Origin: Smallanthus sonchifolius
Lineage: Eukaryota > Streptophyta > Magnoliopsida > Asterales > Asteraceae
Direction: 5' to 3'
DNA: 64,000 nt
Assembly: GCA_023525975.1 (NCBI GenBank)
Contig: CM042039.1
Coordinates: 16,088,501 to 16,152,500 of the forward strand
Shown: piece by piece, positions 36,132-47,555 of the stretch
Layout: the number at the start of each line of letters is the position of its first letter
Numbering within the stretch: position 1 is the first letter of the stretch
Program-made: the position numbers and the translations under genes
Notes under the pieces: model-generated
Seen by the model: the letters and a program-made list of their open reading frames with translations, nothing else
Databases searched by the model: none
Told to the model about the DNA's origin: nothing

Positions 36132-36620
36132 TGAAGGTCCATGTAACTCAACTACTGATCGACTCGTGATATGACGTTGCTATAACACAAAGTGCGGAAT
36201 CCTTCATGTTAACATTTGTTACTAACCGACAATTGAAACAACACGCGTAAATAAACTTCTCGTTATATTCCAATTCACAATGGTTTACAGACTCAATCAG
36301 ACAATTCTATCTCTCGGTTCTCTCTGATCAGTCTTCTGTCTAATGACTCTGTAAACACATATATATAGAAAACTAACCTGCTGTAAGCGAACTTATTAAG
36401 TTCGCTTGAAACAGACTAAGCGAACTTAACAAGTTCGCCTCAGTTAGACCTAAGCGAACTTATTAAGTTCGCCTCTGATAGACCAGGCGAACTTAACAAG
36501 TTCGCCTCTAGGCTCACTAGTAAAAACACTTAGTAACTTTATACATTTACATATCAAAAACACAAAGACATAAAATCTAACTATTACAAGCTTTTGTCAT
36601 TACAAATCTATGTCCTAACA
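36132..36620 (-). repeat. 5' LTR of Sire-D (489 bp)
   Basis: Near-identical to 22995-23484. TATA (minus) at about 36357-36370. Palindromes at 36386-36406, 36419-36439, 36453-36473 and 36486-36506. Confidence 0.93.
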
Positions 36621-37444
36621 TTCATGAGTGTTAACCTCAAAGCAGTAAACATTAACTTGTGATTTTCTACCCATTTGACTAAAACATTACAAAAACTTAC
36701 CTTTTATAAAACCCGAAAAATTTTCAAAAATATTTGAACCCTTTTATCAAAACATCTTGGAGTTTTCACCCTATTAAATAAATTACAAGTAGAAACAAAC
36801 GGAAATTATGCATAAAAAACCACTAAACCTTATCCCATTCGTTTCCATGTGAGAATAATCTGAGCCTTTTCACGAGCATTATTATCACTATTTTTGCATG
36901 CTCTTTCGTTTGATATATTGAGTGTTTATTCGATTGAATTACATGCATAATTAGAACTTGTATGACTTATACATATCAAGACCATGAACTAAAGTAAGTA
37001 TGAAAATGATTGAGGCACCTAGGACTTTTATTACCCTTATTATCCATAAAATCATAAAAATCACAAAAATATTATCCGCCTAGATAGACCTCCGAGCCTT
37101 AGCCTTTTCGTTTCTAAACCCATAATTATCACCCAACGAACTTGTCGCAAACACCGGTTATTGGCTAACTGTCTTCAAAATGGGAAAATTATCCTATGTT
37201 ATCATTTCAAATTCACTACCATCGGGATAACTTTGGAAAGAATCTGTCCTACTCAGAAGAATTAGAATATACAAATGGTGGATGCATTAGGAAATTATCC
37301 GAACTATCTGTAGGAAAATTCAAGGAAATATTATTTCAAAGAAATTAAGGAAAGAAGGAATATTAAAAAAGTTGTCTTGTTAAAAAAATATAATAATAAA
37401 AATAAAAAAAATTTCTTTTACCGGGAGACCTTAAAGAACTGGAC
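36621..37444 (+). other. Ath-1 internal non-coding sequence
   Basis: AT-rich DNA with short phrases typical of Athila-group 3' regions. I see no supported gene. An A-rich tract at 37378-37410 precedes the 137-codon ORF. Confidence 0.5.
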
Positions 37445-37858
37445 ATGCATTCCTTTGATTTCAATTTGCTTTCCTGCCTTCATTTCGAAAAGCCTAAATT
37501 ACCAACCGAACTCCGAGAAAAGATTTTTCAAGCAACTAGTGATGCAAGAAAATGGTGGCGTAAGCAAGAACAATTGCCACCATTCTACGGCTTGTCAAAA
37601 AGTGCCGCCAGAAGAAGAACCAAAAGATACGGTAGATGTAGAAAATGTGACGACTGGAGCCACGATGGAAAGTGTAGCAAGAATCAAACTCGAGCCCAAA
37701 GTGAATATACATACCTGATCGACGTAGGTGCTGTTAGGCGTCTAGCCGAAGGAACCATACGAAAAGGCAGCAATTTGCGTTACGCAATAAGGGACGAGTT
37801 GAACTTGATAAGAGATCTTGGTCTTCGCAATCTGATCATAAACGAGCCCTTAGATTAA
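37445..37858 (+). CDS. Intact 137-aa ORF with Arg-rich segment and zinc-finger-like motif
   Basis: Starts at ATG 37445 and ends in TAA at 37856-37858, inside an element whose own genes are broken. The N-terminal half is helical and basic-aromatic (KPKLPTELREKIF, ARKWWRK). Next come a basic stretch SKSAARRRTKRYGR and CRKCDDWSHDGKC, a CX2CX4HX3C pattern one residue shorter than the retroviral knuckle. The rest is a mixed helical tail. A basic stretch followed directly by a Cys/His cluster recalls the small cysteine-rich nucleic-acid-binding proteins of some plant RNA viruses. I cannot assign it to a family, and it does not look like Athila gag, pol or env. It may be captured DNA; downstream 37925-37975 is unusually GC-rich for this region. 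Confidence 0.5.
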   Translation: MHSFDFNLLSCLHFEKPKLPTELREKIFQATSDARKWWRKQEQLPPFYGLSKSAARRRTKRYGRCRKCDDWSHDGKCSKNQTRAQSEYTYLIDVGAVRRLAEGTIRKGSNLRYAIRDELNLIRDLGLRNLIINEPLD

Positions 37859-38418
37859 ATATACCCTCATGATCTGAGTACTGTAGAGGGACCTTTTAGT
37901 ACTTTCCCTTTGAAGCCATGAGGCCGTAGCCGAGTGCTTCGCGATAGCTGCAGCCCGTCAAACCCCTTTAAAACTTCTAAAAATCCAAAGAGATTTTCAT
38001 TTTCACCTTTAGTTTTACTTTAGCCATATTACAACCCTTTAAAGTCCTCTTGATTCATGCATACTACTTAGTTAGTTGGTAGAGACTTGATTTGCATACA
38101 AGCTTATGCCCATTGCATAATTCGATTCGAACTCGAATGTTCCACTTAGCTTACATTATCCATATATATATAACCCTAGAGTCGAGTGAACATTGTGAGT
38201 AGTGAGGAGTTTTTGCATAATCAAATTTCTAGTAGGCTTGTCATGGATTCCATCACCATAAAACAAGAAAAACACAAAAATAGAGTAAGCAGCTCAAGAG
38301 TTATCCCGGAGTATCAACACTAGTTGAAATTCTATTACCCTGGTAAAAGTTTTTAGATATGGGTGTGATCATGCATGAGTTTGCTTGAGCACAAGCAAAG
38401 TTTAAGTGTGGGGTGTTA
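37859..38418 (+). other. Ath-1 3' non-coding region with PPT
   Basis: No gene. It ends with AAGTTTAAGTGTGGGGTGTTA directly before the 3' LTR, the probable polypurine tract. The same TTTAAGTGTGGGGTG string occurs at 22964-22978. Confidence 0.7.
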
Positions 38419-40074
38419 TGATATGTCATCATTTATACATATTTTACATGCATAATAATCCCACATTATGGTAATAATTGAATAATAATTTTGCAGTTTA
38501 TGCATAAAATACTTACATTTTGTAATTGCAGCTTATTTGGTGTTGAAAATATAAATCAACCTAAAATCTATCAAAAACACCAAGAATTCAAGCTTCTAGA
38601 AGATTCATTCCCGAGCAATGACCCCCAAGAAGTCAAAATTGGTCAATAATAGTCAAACAAGGAGCTAAAAGACAAAGCTGGAAGAAAGTTGAGGGTTGCA
38701 TGGCCGTGCATCCCAATGCACGATCGTGCATTGCCCTTTCTTCTCCTCCACGACCTAGTACCGTGTCCTCTGTACTCTTTTTGATTCCCTAGGCCTTTGC
38801 ACGACCGTGCAACCCATTGCACAGCCGTGAATTGCACATTTTGAGGCCTATATATAGGAGACTTGAGTTCTTCATTCCACACACCAATCCAGACCAGAAG
38901 AACACTCAAGAAGAGAGCATTCTCGTAGTTAGAGTAGGGAGTAGAGAGTAGAGGGGTCTTCTTCCTTATTCCACAATAAAGGAGCCTACGAAACTCATCA
39001 TTACGCTAGTTGTTTTGGCCATTCATTGCTAAAACTTCTTTGTATTGCTAGGGTGAATATGATGTTTGGTGCATGTTAATGTTTAACCTATTAATGAAGT
39101 GGTATGTTTATGTCTTTAACTAATTCATTCTCAAAAACCATCTTTTGATGGGATTTTATCATTGTCTAAATCCGTCTTTATATTTGTGAGTGTCTTGATT
39201 TTAAAGAGTAAGATCGTAAAACCCTTTTTAATCAAACTTCATTTGAAACTCGTACGTCTTTATACGAGTAGAGATTGGTAAGCCAAGGCTTGGTCTATAC
39301 TTTTAAGATCGTACGTCTTTATACGAGCTTACTATGCGACCAAGAATTGGTGAACTCATGTTAGGAACGGTACGTCTTTATACTTGGTCCCATTGTTACA
39401 CCGCCTCCCGGTGAGCAAAATATAATCACCTATTTACTCTAATATAAAGCATTTTGAGTTCGATGTCTTAAACCAACCCGGAGATGACCATTTGATGGGT
39501 TGAGGGTAAATGTTGTCCCTAACGGGAGGCACTATCAATTTTTAAAGAATATAATTTGTAAATCAAATGTAGTGAGGACGAGGCTCTAGCGGTGACGTGG
39601 GTCACAAGTTTGTAGTAGTCATACCACTGAATTAGTTAACTTAACATTATCACGTACCAAGCTGATTCAAATCCCGATGCAGTACATTACGTAATCTAAT
39701 CATTCTCGCCTTATTTATTTTTCTGCTATTTACTATTCTGCTAGTTACATTTCTGTTACACATTTCACGCACGTTTTTACTTTTATGCTATTTACTTTAC
39801 CTTCATTTACTTTTCTGCTTCACAAGCACACAAAACCCACTCACTAATTAATCCGGCTAAACGATAACAAAAGTTGAGTATTGGAACTCGACCGTGTCCA
39901 TTGGTTCGATACTTGGTTCTTACCTAAACTATATTACGCTGTGATAGGTACACTTGCCTATTGTGTGTGTTTTAAGTTAACGTAATTATCATTTTATAAA
40001 TTTAAAACCTGATCTTGTGAAATCATCCTAAAAATATATTACTTATATTTTTATATACTTATCACACGCTATCA
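38419..40074 (+). repeat. 3' LTR of Ath-1 (1656 bp)
   Basis: Homologous to 19311-20912. Inverted TGCACG-CCGTGCA motifs at about 38701-38732 and 38799-38832 precede the TATA box CTATATATAGG (38848-38858). This TATA differs from the 5' copy (TATAAAAA). Confidence 0.93.
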
Positions 40075-40079
40075 ATAAC

Positions 40080-40657
40080 CATGGACTTTATCACGAAACT
40101 TCCCTGAACGAGTCGAGGGAATGATAGTATATGGTTTATCATTGATAGACTTACTAAGTCTGCTCATTTTCTTCCAATGAAAGAAACATTCAGTATGGAG
40201 AAGTTGGCACAATTATACGTTAATGAAATCGTAACATTACATGGTGTGCCACTATCTATCGTGTCAGATAGAGATAGTAGATTTACTTCTCAATTCTGGA
40301 AAAGTTTTAAAAAAGCTCTTGGTACCAAATTATATCTTAGCACTGCCTACCATCCTCAAACGGATGGGCAGAGCGAAAGAATAATTCAAACCCTCGAAGA
40401 TATGTTAAGAGCTTGTGTCATTGATCTTGGAGGAAGTTGGGATGACCACTTACCTCTAATAGAATTCTCCTATAATAATAGCTATCATACGAGTATACAG
40501 GCCACTCCTTTTGAAGACTTATACGGTCGTAAATGTCAAACTCCAATCTGTTGGTCTGAAATAGGAGAAATTAGTTATCTGGACCTGAAATAGTGTTAGA
40601 AACAACTGAGAAAATTATCCAGATAAAACATAGATTGAAAGCGGCTCGTGATCGTCA
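40080..40657 (+). pseudogene. pol: Tek-host integrase core (continued)
   Basis: Reading frame resumes after the Ath-1 TSD in the phase it left. It shows MDFITKLP with a stop just after it (40105-40107), SDRDSRFTS near 40264 and DGQSERIIQTLEDM near 40365, so the DDE residues are present. It reads on to a TAG at 40591-40593 and about 60 bp further in another frame. Sire-E interrupts it at 40658. Confidence 0.9.
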
Positions 40658-41052
40658 AATTCGGTGCGTGACGGATCTCTAGATTGGCGGTACGACACGG
40701 TGATAACGTGCGGAATCCATGATCAACGTGCTCGTGTAACTCAATCAACAACAACGGTGTAAATACACTCTTTGTATTTCCACCACAATATCAGGTTACA
40801 AGATTCACAGAATTCTCTCTCTTATTCTATTCTGTCTACTGATATCTCCTATTTATAGCCACAGACCTGCTATAGGCGAACTTAACAAGTTCGCCTAAAA
40901 GATGCTAGGCTAAGCAAACTTAACAAGTTCGCCTCAGATAGACTAAGCGAAATTAACAAGTTCGCCTCTGATAAACCAGGCGAACTTGTTAAGTTCGCCT
41001 CTCTATGAACTTACACAAAATTTTATCAACAGTTACAAAACATGTCCTAACA
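40658..41052 (-). repeat. 3' LTR of Sire-E, terminally truncated (395 bp)
   Basis: Homologous to 56190-56613. It lacks one palindrome unit that the other LTR has (near 56441-56461). Copies at 40875-40895, 40913-40933, 40946-40966 and 40979-40999. TATA (minus GGCTATAAATAG) at about 40849-40860. Confidence 0.92.
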
Positions 41053-42770
41053 GACTCTCCTTTAACTGTTGCTAACAATTCTATCAAATACAAGTCAAAG
41101 ACTCTAAGACTAAGACATAATATCTTCAAGCTCGTTGTCACCAGAATATGCTCCAACAGACTCCCCCTTGACAACAGCTTTAGAAGATTGTCATCCATCT
41201 TCATATATCATCAAACACATTGTATTCTTTGTCTTGTGCATCTGCACACTCTCTCTTTATTTCTAGAAGAAAACTTGGGAGAAGGACCCCTTGTCAACTT
41301 ATGTCTGCAATTTTCAATTTTTACACAGGAGAATAACCAAGAATAACCAACAATTAAGATTTCCATGGATGTTGGAAAAATAAAATCTTTTCGGTTTTTC
41401 AAACATAAGAAACACAAAATCTTTTTGCTTTTTCTCTATATAAACTGAAATGTAAAATACAAAATCACATATTTTTGGTCGAACATCACGAGTAAGAAGA
41501 TCATATCAGTATATATGAGATATCAATCACACATCTTGGATATAAAAGCCATATAATATCAAATGGTATCCTATGTCATTCTTTCAAGCCGTGACCAATC
41601 AAACCAATATCTTTCAAGATTATTACATTCTATCTTTTCAAGACTTTCATATTGCATGTTATGATACGCGATAAACATTCCAAGAAAATAGGATCAGGCT
41701 ATGACACACAAATTCAAATTGTCAATATTATAAGATTTGAAACTAAAGCATCTCATTCCCACTTTCTTGTGAGTTAAGGTACCATTTAAGTATGAAATAC
41801 AACGTGTACCCCACTAGTATGCCAACATAAAGTAAATGCACTATCTTCATAACATAAGAGATTTTACTAAAGATTATCCGAATTTCCAGAATGAGGAGAC
41901 ATCACTTAGCACATGAATAGCAGAATCCAAATTGGATAGTATAGGAATCAATGAGATTCAGAATCGAATGATTCAATGTTTTGGCTTATATATGTGGAAT
42001 CATAAGATTCAGGTACGTGGATCCAACTGTTATCTTGATTATGAATTCAATGGAATCAGTAAAGATGATTTATCAATATGATCCAAGGGCTAGTATATGT
42101 TTGACAGATGTTGTCAAGTACATATCTTGATTATACTTCAAATTGCATGCTTTTCGGGACATGGCACTAAAGCAAATCAAATGAATAGTGCTAAGGACAT
42201 AACCCGAAACTGATCTAATAGGAAAATCTTTATTAAAAGCTAATATTATTTATCTGATAGTGATCTTTTAACACACACACCCAGGCATAAAATGGGTTCA
42301 AATCACAGTTGTAACATATGAAATTATGTTTTCACACTACTAATGGTTCAGTGACGCTTTTAGTCTACTGACAATTCAAATTATATGCATACACAACACT
42401 ATCATTTCCTATTTGTGTAGTCTCTGAAGTTTAGATCAAAACATATAAATATCAGGTATATTAACTTAAAGCACCAACTAGTCAATCTAAGGTCATGTGT
42501 GAAAGAACATCTACTGATGTACTACCATCTCTTCTTTAACTTCAAGTAATGTCGATTTTATCTTTTTCAATTTGTTTGGCTTTTTCAAAATATTTCAAAG
42601 AAAGTAAAACAAACGAAATTAAACCTTCCATGAAAACTTTTTATGAAAAAAACATTTTACTTGGTTACTCAGGATTAAGCAAATCATTCAATTAAAAACT
42701 CAAACCGATGTAATCCTATAATTGAATGCCTTTGCCTTTGTCACTAAAAAAGTTCTGTACTCCCCCTGTC
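41053..42770 (-). other. Sire-E 3' spacer and pol remnant
   Basis: Purine tracts (minus strand) adjoin the LTR at 41053-41066 and again at 41163-41176. Between about 41400 and 42640 the sequence parallels the Sire-D spacer. 42660-42740 is a remnant of the RNase H C-terminus with stops. The palindrome cluster and aORF found in Sire-D are missing. Confidence 0.75.
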
Positions 42771-43065
42771 CTGTAGACTCCCCCTCAACTAGTCAAATGG
42801 TTGCATCAACGACTTTATGCTCACCATCGTCATCCTAAGTTTTAGGTTATCATTTGGACTTTGTAAAACTTTTTCCAAAACTTTGTGTGTGACATATTCT
42901 CCCCCTTGAGCATCAAGTCGTTGAATCAAACAGATTTCTAGTTATCAACAACTCGTTACTCTTGCAGATGTCATTCCCTGTCATGTGCTTAGAACCACCA
43001 CTATCAACAACCAAAATGGTATTAATAGTCCCTCTTGGTTAATCCTGCACATCTAACAAGAAACA
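42771..43065 (-). pseudogene. Protease start and deletion junction (Sire-E)
   Basis: The minus strand reads VVDSGGSKHMTG (about 43010-42970), the copia protease active site, a few codons after two in-frame TAA stops (43068-43066 and 43041-43039). Soon after, the frame is lost in a stretch with several GGGGGAG purine runs (minus strand; 42905, 42778, 42762), which marks the join where integrase and RT are absent. Confidence 0.7.
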
Positions 43066-44978
43066 TTAATTTGAAATTGGGACCCAAGCCATGGTAGTCA
43101 TGGGTCGTCCATCTGTATCAAAATAATAAACCTCACTCCATTCACAATCGAATCTCTCATCGATTTTCGGTGATTGCTCCGACGAGTCAGAAACAGAAAC
43201 TTTAGATTTGCAAACATACTTCTGTTCATTAAGTTCTTTTTACTTAAAATGTGAAGTGTTTGAACATTTTCTTTCATTTGAAAATTGATTTGATTGTGAA
43301 AACTCTTGTTGTTCTAAAAGTTTTCGCAATCTTCTGTTTCTCCTCCGTCTTTGAGGTCTAGAAAGCCTAACCTCAGATTTTGATTTACCCTTTGGTGTAT
43401 CATGAGGTTTAACCACATTTGGGTTAACATAAGGCTTACCAAGAGTTCTTACCTTTTCTGGAGTAACATGTCGGTTACCTTTGGCGTTGTGAGGACAAGC
43501 AATACGAATGTGACCCACAAGACCACAAGAAAAACAAGATCTCGTCTCACGATATTCTCTCATATAAGGAATCTTCACACGATATGATGCACTTGAAGAA
43601 AATTCTCCTACATGAACTTCTTTTTGCTTTATTTTCTCTGGAACTCCAGATTTTGCATCAGGTTTTGATTCAGGCTTCATCTTCTCAGGAAATACATGCT
43701 TCTTCCCTTTATTTTTGTAAGGACAGGTCACCACAATGTGTCCCATTTCATTACAATGAAAGCAAGTACGCCTGTCTTTATAATTTCTGACATATGGAAC
43801 TCTCCTTGAATTTGAAGAACTTCCAAATGTAGAATTTCCAGATGAATTAGAATCAACCTTTGAGTCTTCTTTCTTAACAGCTTTCGGTATCCCCTCTACC
43901 TTAGCTTCATCAAAATAATCATCATCACTCTCATCAGAATACACCATATCTTCACCTGTGATTGGATTCACCTTCAACACAGTCTTAGGATCTAAATCCT
44001 CATCTTTTATAATCTCAGGTGTCACAGAATAATTTTCGTTGAATGGTGGTGGAGGAACATAACCAATACCACTAGTTCACTTACCCTCTTTAGTATTATT
44101 ATGATAATGTTCTAATAAGAATGATGAATTTCCAAAGCTTTCTAACTTTCTATGCAATCTGATCACTTCTGCTTTAGATTCAGCTAGTTCCTTATCTTTC
44201 TCAACAAGATCATTATTTCTTCTCTCAATTTCTGCAAAGGACATATCCAGGTGATATGCCTGCTCTTTGATCTTCAAAGTCAGAGAATTTATATCCCTCT
44301 TCAGTGATTCTATTCTCTCAATACACACATTCTCATTATCTTTTAATTTCTGATTTACTGTATGCATGGATTTCATATCACAAATGAGGTTTACATTGTC
44401 ATCCATAACCCTCATCATTTTATCCTTCACTGAAATACAGTTAGAACAAAACGTTTCAGAGTTAGAAGCTACCTCAGGTTTTAGTTCTGAAGAAGATGCA
44501 CCAGTTTCCATGAATACGTCATCATCAGCTTCACTCTTTTGATCAACAATGACAGGCTCTGCATCAGTTTTTGATACACTCAAATCATCTTCAACTGTCT
44601 GAAAGCTTTATTCACTCATCACATCAGTCTCAGTAGATTGAGTACTTTCACCAGAACGAATACTCTCACTATCAGTTAAAACTAAAGAAGAATCACTTTG
44701 AGAATCAGTCTTCTTCTCTAATACTTCGTTGATCAAGACCACGAACGCTTGAGAAGTTGCTTCACCCTTTTTCTTCAATGCTTCCCATAGATCTCTTGAA
44801 GTAGGACACTTCCCGAGACTATGAATGATTTCTTTTGGTAAAGATATCGTTAAAGTTTCACACGTTTTCATCTCTCGATCAAACTTCTGATTTTCTACTT
44901 TAGTAAGAGCTGTCACTGGTTTAGAAACATCACTAAATTCCAGAAAGTTAAAAGTAGGATGCACATATCCTTCTATTA
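43066..44978 (-). pseudogene. gag: gag of Sire-E, main part, two zinc knuckles
   Basis: One continuous frame from the Tek-1 insertion point to the gag terminator, with in-frame stops at 44610-44608, 44079-44077 and 43242-43240 but no frameshift. A capsid-like segment (LTISLPKEIIHS, LWEALKKKG) comes first, then a coiled coil with CSNCISVKDK and LKDNENVCIERIESLKRDI shared with Sire-D. Two CCHC knuckles follow: CFHCNEMGHIVVTC (near 43770-43730) and CFSCGLVGHIRIAC (near 43530-43490). The end is a SRPQRRRRNRR basic segment. Retention of gag with loss of the enzymes is typical of non-autonomous partners. Confidence 0.88.
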
Positions 44979-44983
44979 TTGAG

Positions 44984-47538
44984 TGTGACATTCCGGATTT
45001 TTTTTAAATTACGCTTTTGTAATACATAATATGTAATCGTTGTTCTATTTAATGAAATGCAAATGTTTCTATTTAATTTTGTACAAAATATATATATATA
45101 TATATTTTATTTTATGAATTTAAAATAATTAAAATTTTATAAGTTTTAAACTTATATAAAATTTTATATAAAAATCTACATTTAAAAAGTTGCATATTTA
45201 ATAAAATAACATATTTTAATAAGATTAATAACTTTTATAATAAAATAAGTTTATAAAAATATTTTTGTTTTTATTTGATTTAAAAAAAATTAAATTAATT
45301 TATTTAATAAAAAGTTTAGGGTTCGTTTTGTGATTAACCAAACTAGAAGGTTTTAAAACTAAAATCGTTTGAGGGACTGTTTCTGGACAAACCAAACCTC
45401 AGGGACTCATCCGTAATTAATTCAAGGACTAAATTAAAACAAGATCAAACTTCAGGGACCAGTTTTGCCAATACCCAATTCGTATTCCCGGTCGCCCCCT
45501 TCCCCCATTGTCCGGCGGTCCGAGCTTTTCTCCGGCGACCCCCGCGACAAGGATGTTTCCCTGCACCTCAACACCCGACAAAAGCATCCCCGACTTCGTC
45601 TCCCCCACGCGACCAATACCCCTCGACCAATTTGTCTCCCCATCATCCCAATCGTCTGATTGTGTTCATAGCCGAAAGTTCACACCTCTAATACGGCCCC
45701 GACAGTCAACCTCCACGCCTGCAAGTGATCTCGTTAGCTTCGTCTCGTCCAGAAGAATGTCCAGACACACTCAATTACATGTTTCATTATAAGGATTGGG
45801 CTCGGCTATAAATGGCCCTTACCAGACCTGTTCGAGCTCGCCCACCCCCTTCCACCCACTCTCACTCCAAATTGAGACTACCATCGCCTTCGCCATCCTC
45901 AGACGAAGCTGTGACCAGATTATAAGACTCAATCCAATTCAAATTCTGGAATTCAAGTTCTTGGTATTTTCAAACAAAAAGCTTTGCCGACCAGACACTT
46001 CGCGACCAAGTTCGAACTTCATTTCGGTTCCATTAGCTTCTGTCATCATCAGGTAATCAATCCCAGTCGAAAACTCGGCAATCGCACGAGGATTACCGGG
46101 CAAACCCAGTGTCCTCGGACACGGTTTGCCGGTCACCGAGGTCCAGCGATCTTGATTTGCCTTGTGTATTTAATTTATTCGATACACACATAACCAGCGA
46201 TGGGCAGTAGCCCGGCTGGTTATGCGTGTGTGTGTTTATGCTGTAGGTCACGGGTTCGAGCCCGGTTGGCCTTCGGCCCATTTTTTTTACTTCTGTTTGC
46301 ATTTTAATTATTTTATTTAATTAACCTAACTTATTTTAATAACATTTTTATACAATAAATACTAAAACGAGTCGGTTTACTCGTTCGTTTATTTTAAAAT
46401 CGATTAAACTATATTTTTATAAACCATCTCATTTTTTTTTGTAATATTTTTATAAAACTTATTAAAATACATTATAATATATAAACTATCTCATTTTTAT
46501 AAATCTTGTAATATTTTATAAACTTATTAAAATACATTATAATATATAAACTATCTCATTTTTATAAATCTTGTAATATTTTGTAAACTTATTAAAATAC
46601 ATTATAATATATAAACTATCTCATTTTTATAAATCTTGTAATATTTTATAAACTTATTAAAATACATTATAATATATAAACTATCTCATTTTTATGAGTC
46701 TCATAATATTTATATACATTTAAACACAAATACACACCTATACGTATATAATAATACCCATTTGTCTACATAGGGTATCAACGTGCTTAGGCTTCCACAT
46801 ACTTATCACCTACACGCGTGAAATACCCGCTTGCAAGGTGAGTTACATAGCCCCTATTTTTACATTTTTATACGTTTTGGGGTGAAACATTATACATGCT
46901 ACTCACATTGTTTGTACGTGTTATACATGAGACTATATGTTTATTCTTTGGATGTACATACATTTAAACACAAGACAACCAACTGTAATATTGATAGATC
47001 TATTGTGCCTGACCAGCCCACCCGGTTAGGGTGTTTATTACTGCATACTCGGATATAACCGCGTGTTATATTCAATCATACCGGATATAGTGGGTAACTA
47101 TATTCAAGCATACCGGACTTAGCTGTTGTGCTCTGTTCAAGCGCGTCAAACTCGGTTTGAATTGTGAATTAAATAAATGTTACATCCTATGCTATGTTTA
47201 ACAAGATAAACAATGAGTTGCAAAACGATTTACAACTACTATTTACAGGAAATACTAAACCTATGTACTCACCAACTTTTTAGTTGACACTTGATTTAAA
47301 AAATGTTTCAGGTTTGGATATGTGACTGCTTGCCGAAGATCTCTCCACTTAGGAACTATGGACCTAGTTAAATAAATTAATGTTTTGAACTAGACTAGGT
47401 TATTTGAAATGTATTGTATTTGGAACTTGTTGTCTTTAAATTAAATGAATGAATTATGCAACCTTTAGTTATCATGTGCTTTTGAACAATCATCACATTG
47501 TCCGCCTCGATGATTCCGCCATCGGTCGGGGTGTGACA
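44984..47538 (+). repeat. 5' LTR of Tek-1 (2555 bp)
   Basis: TGTGACATTCCGG...GGTCGGGGTGTGACA. TATA box CTATAAAT at 45806-45813, followed by a pyrimidine-rich start region. Small ORFs inside occur identically in both LTRs and are not genes. Confidence 0.97.
46437..46700. repeat. 65-bp tandem repeat, four copies, in the Tek-1 5' LTR
   Basis: Unit contains ATTAAAATACATTATAATAT and CTATCTCATTTTTATAAATC. Copies start at 46461, 46526, 46591 and 46656, exactly 65 bp apart. The same array is in the 3' LTR (54414-54677). Confidence 0.93.
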
Positions 47539-47541
47539 GAT

Positions 47542-47555
47542 TGGTATCAGAGCCA
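47542..47555 (+). other. Primer binding site, initiator tRNA-Met (Tek-1)
   Basis: TGGTATCAGAGCCA, 3 nt after the 5' LTR. Confidence 0.95.

Larger units (their letters stand above)
22995..36620 (-). mobile_element. Sire-D: nearly complete Sirevirus with extra ORF
   Basis: Minus-strand order: 5' LTR (36132-36620), PBS (36118-36129), leader with palindromes, gag (35562-32616), pol (32597-29181), a 2.5-kb spacer with tandem repeats and palindromes, aORF (26642-23526), PPT (23485-23498) and 3' LTR (22995-23484). By eye the LTRs differ at about a dozen of 490 positions. Flanking pentamers TTTAG and TTCAT do not match, so no TSD is visible. Only about three stops and two frameshifts break gag-pol. 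Confidence 0.92.
19311..40074 (+). mobile_element. Ath-1: non-autonomous Athila-like gypsy element
   Basis: LTRs 19311-20912 and 38419-40074 (TGATATGTCA...CACRCTATCA) with a perfect TSD ATAAC (19306-19310 and 40075-40079). The internal region keeps a PBS, a C-terminal piece of gag, protease, the conserved 3' non-coding block and a PPT-like GTTTAAGTGTGGGGTG. There is no RT, RNase H or integrase. It also carries a 137-codon ORF of unknown origin (37445-37858) and is interrupted by Sire-D. It inserted in the integrase gene of Tek-host, whose frame resumes right after the second TSD. Confidence 0.92.

Noticed and set aside
35619..36506. Regularly repeated palindromes looked like a CRISPR array
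   Set aside because: This is eukaryotic retrotransposon DNA, spacer lengths are irregular, there are no cas genes, and the repeats sit in LTR and leader positions.
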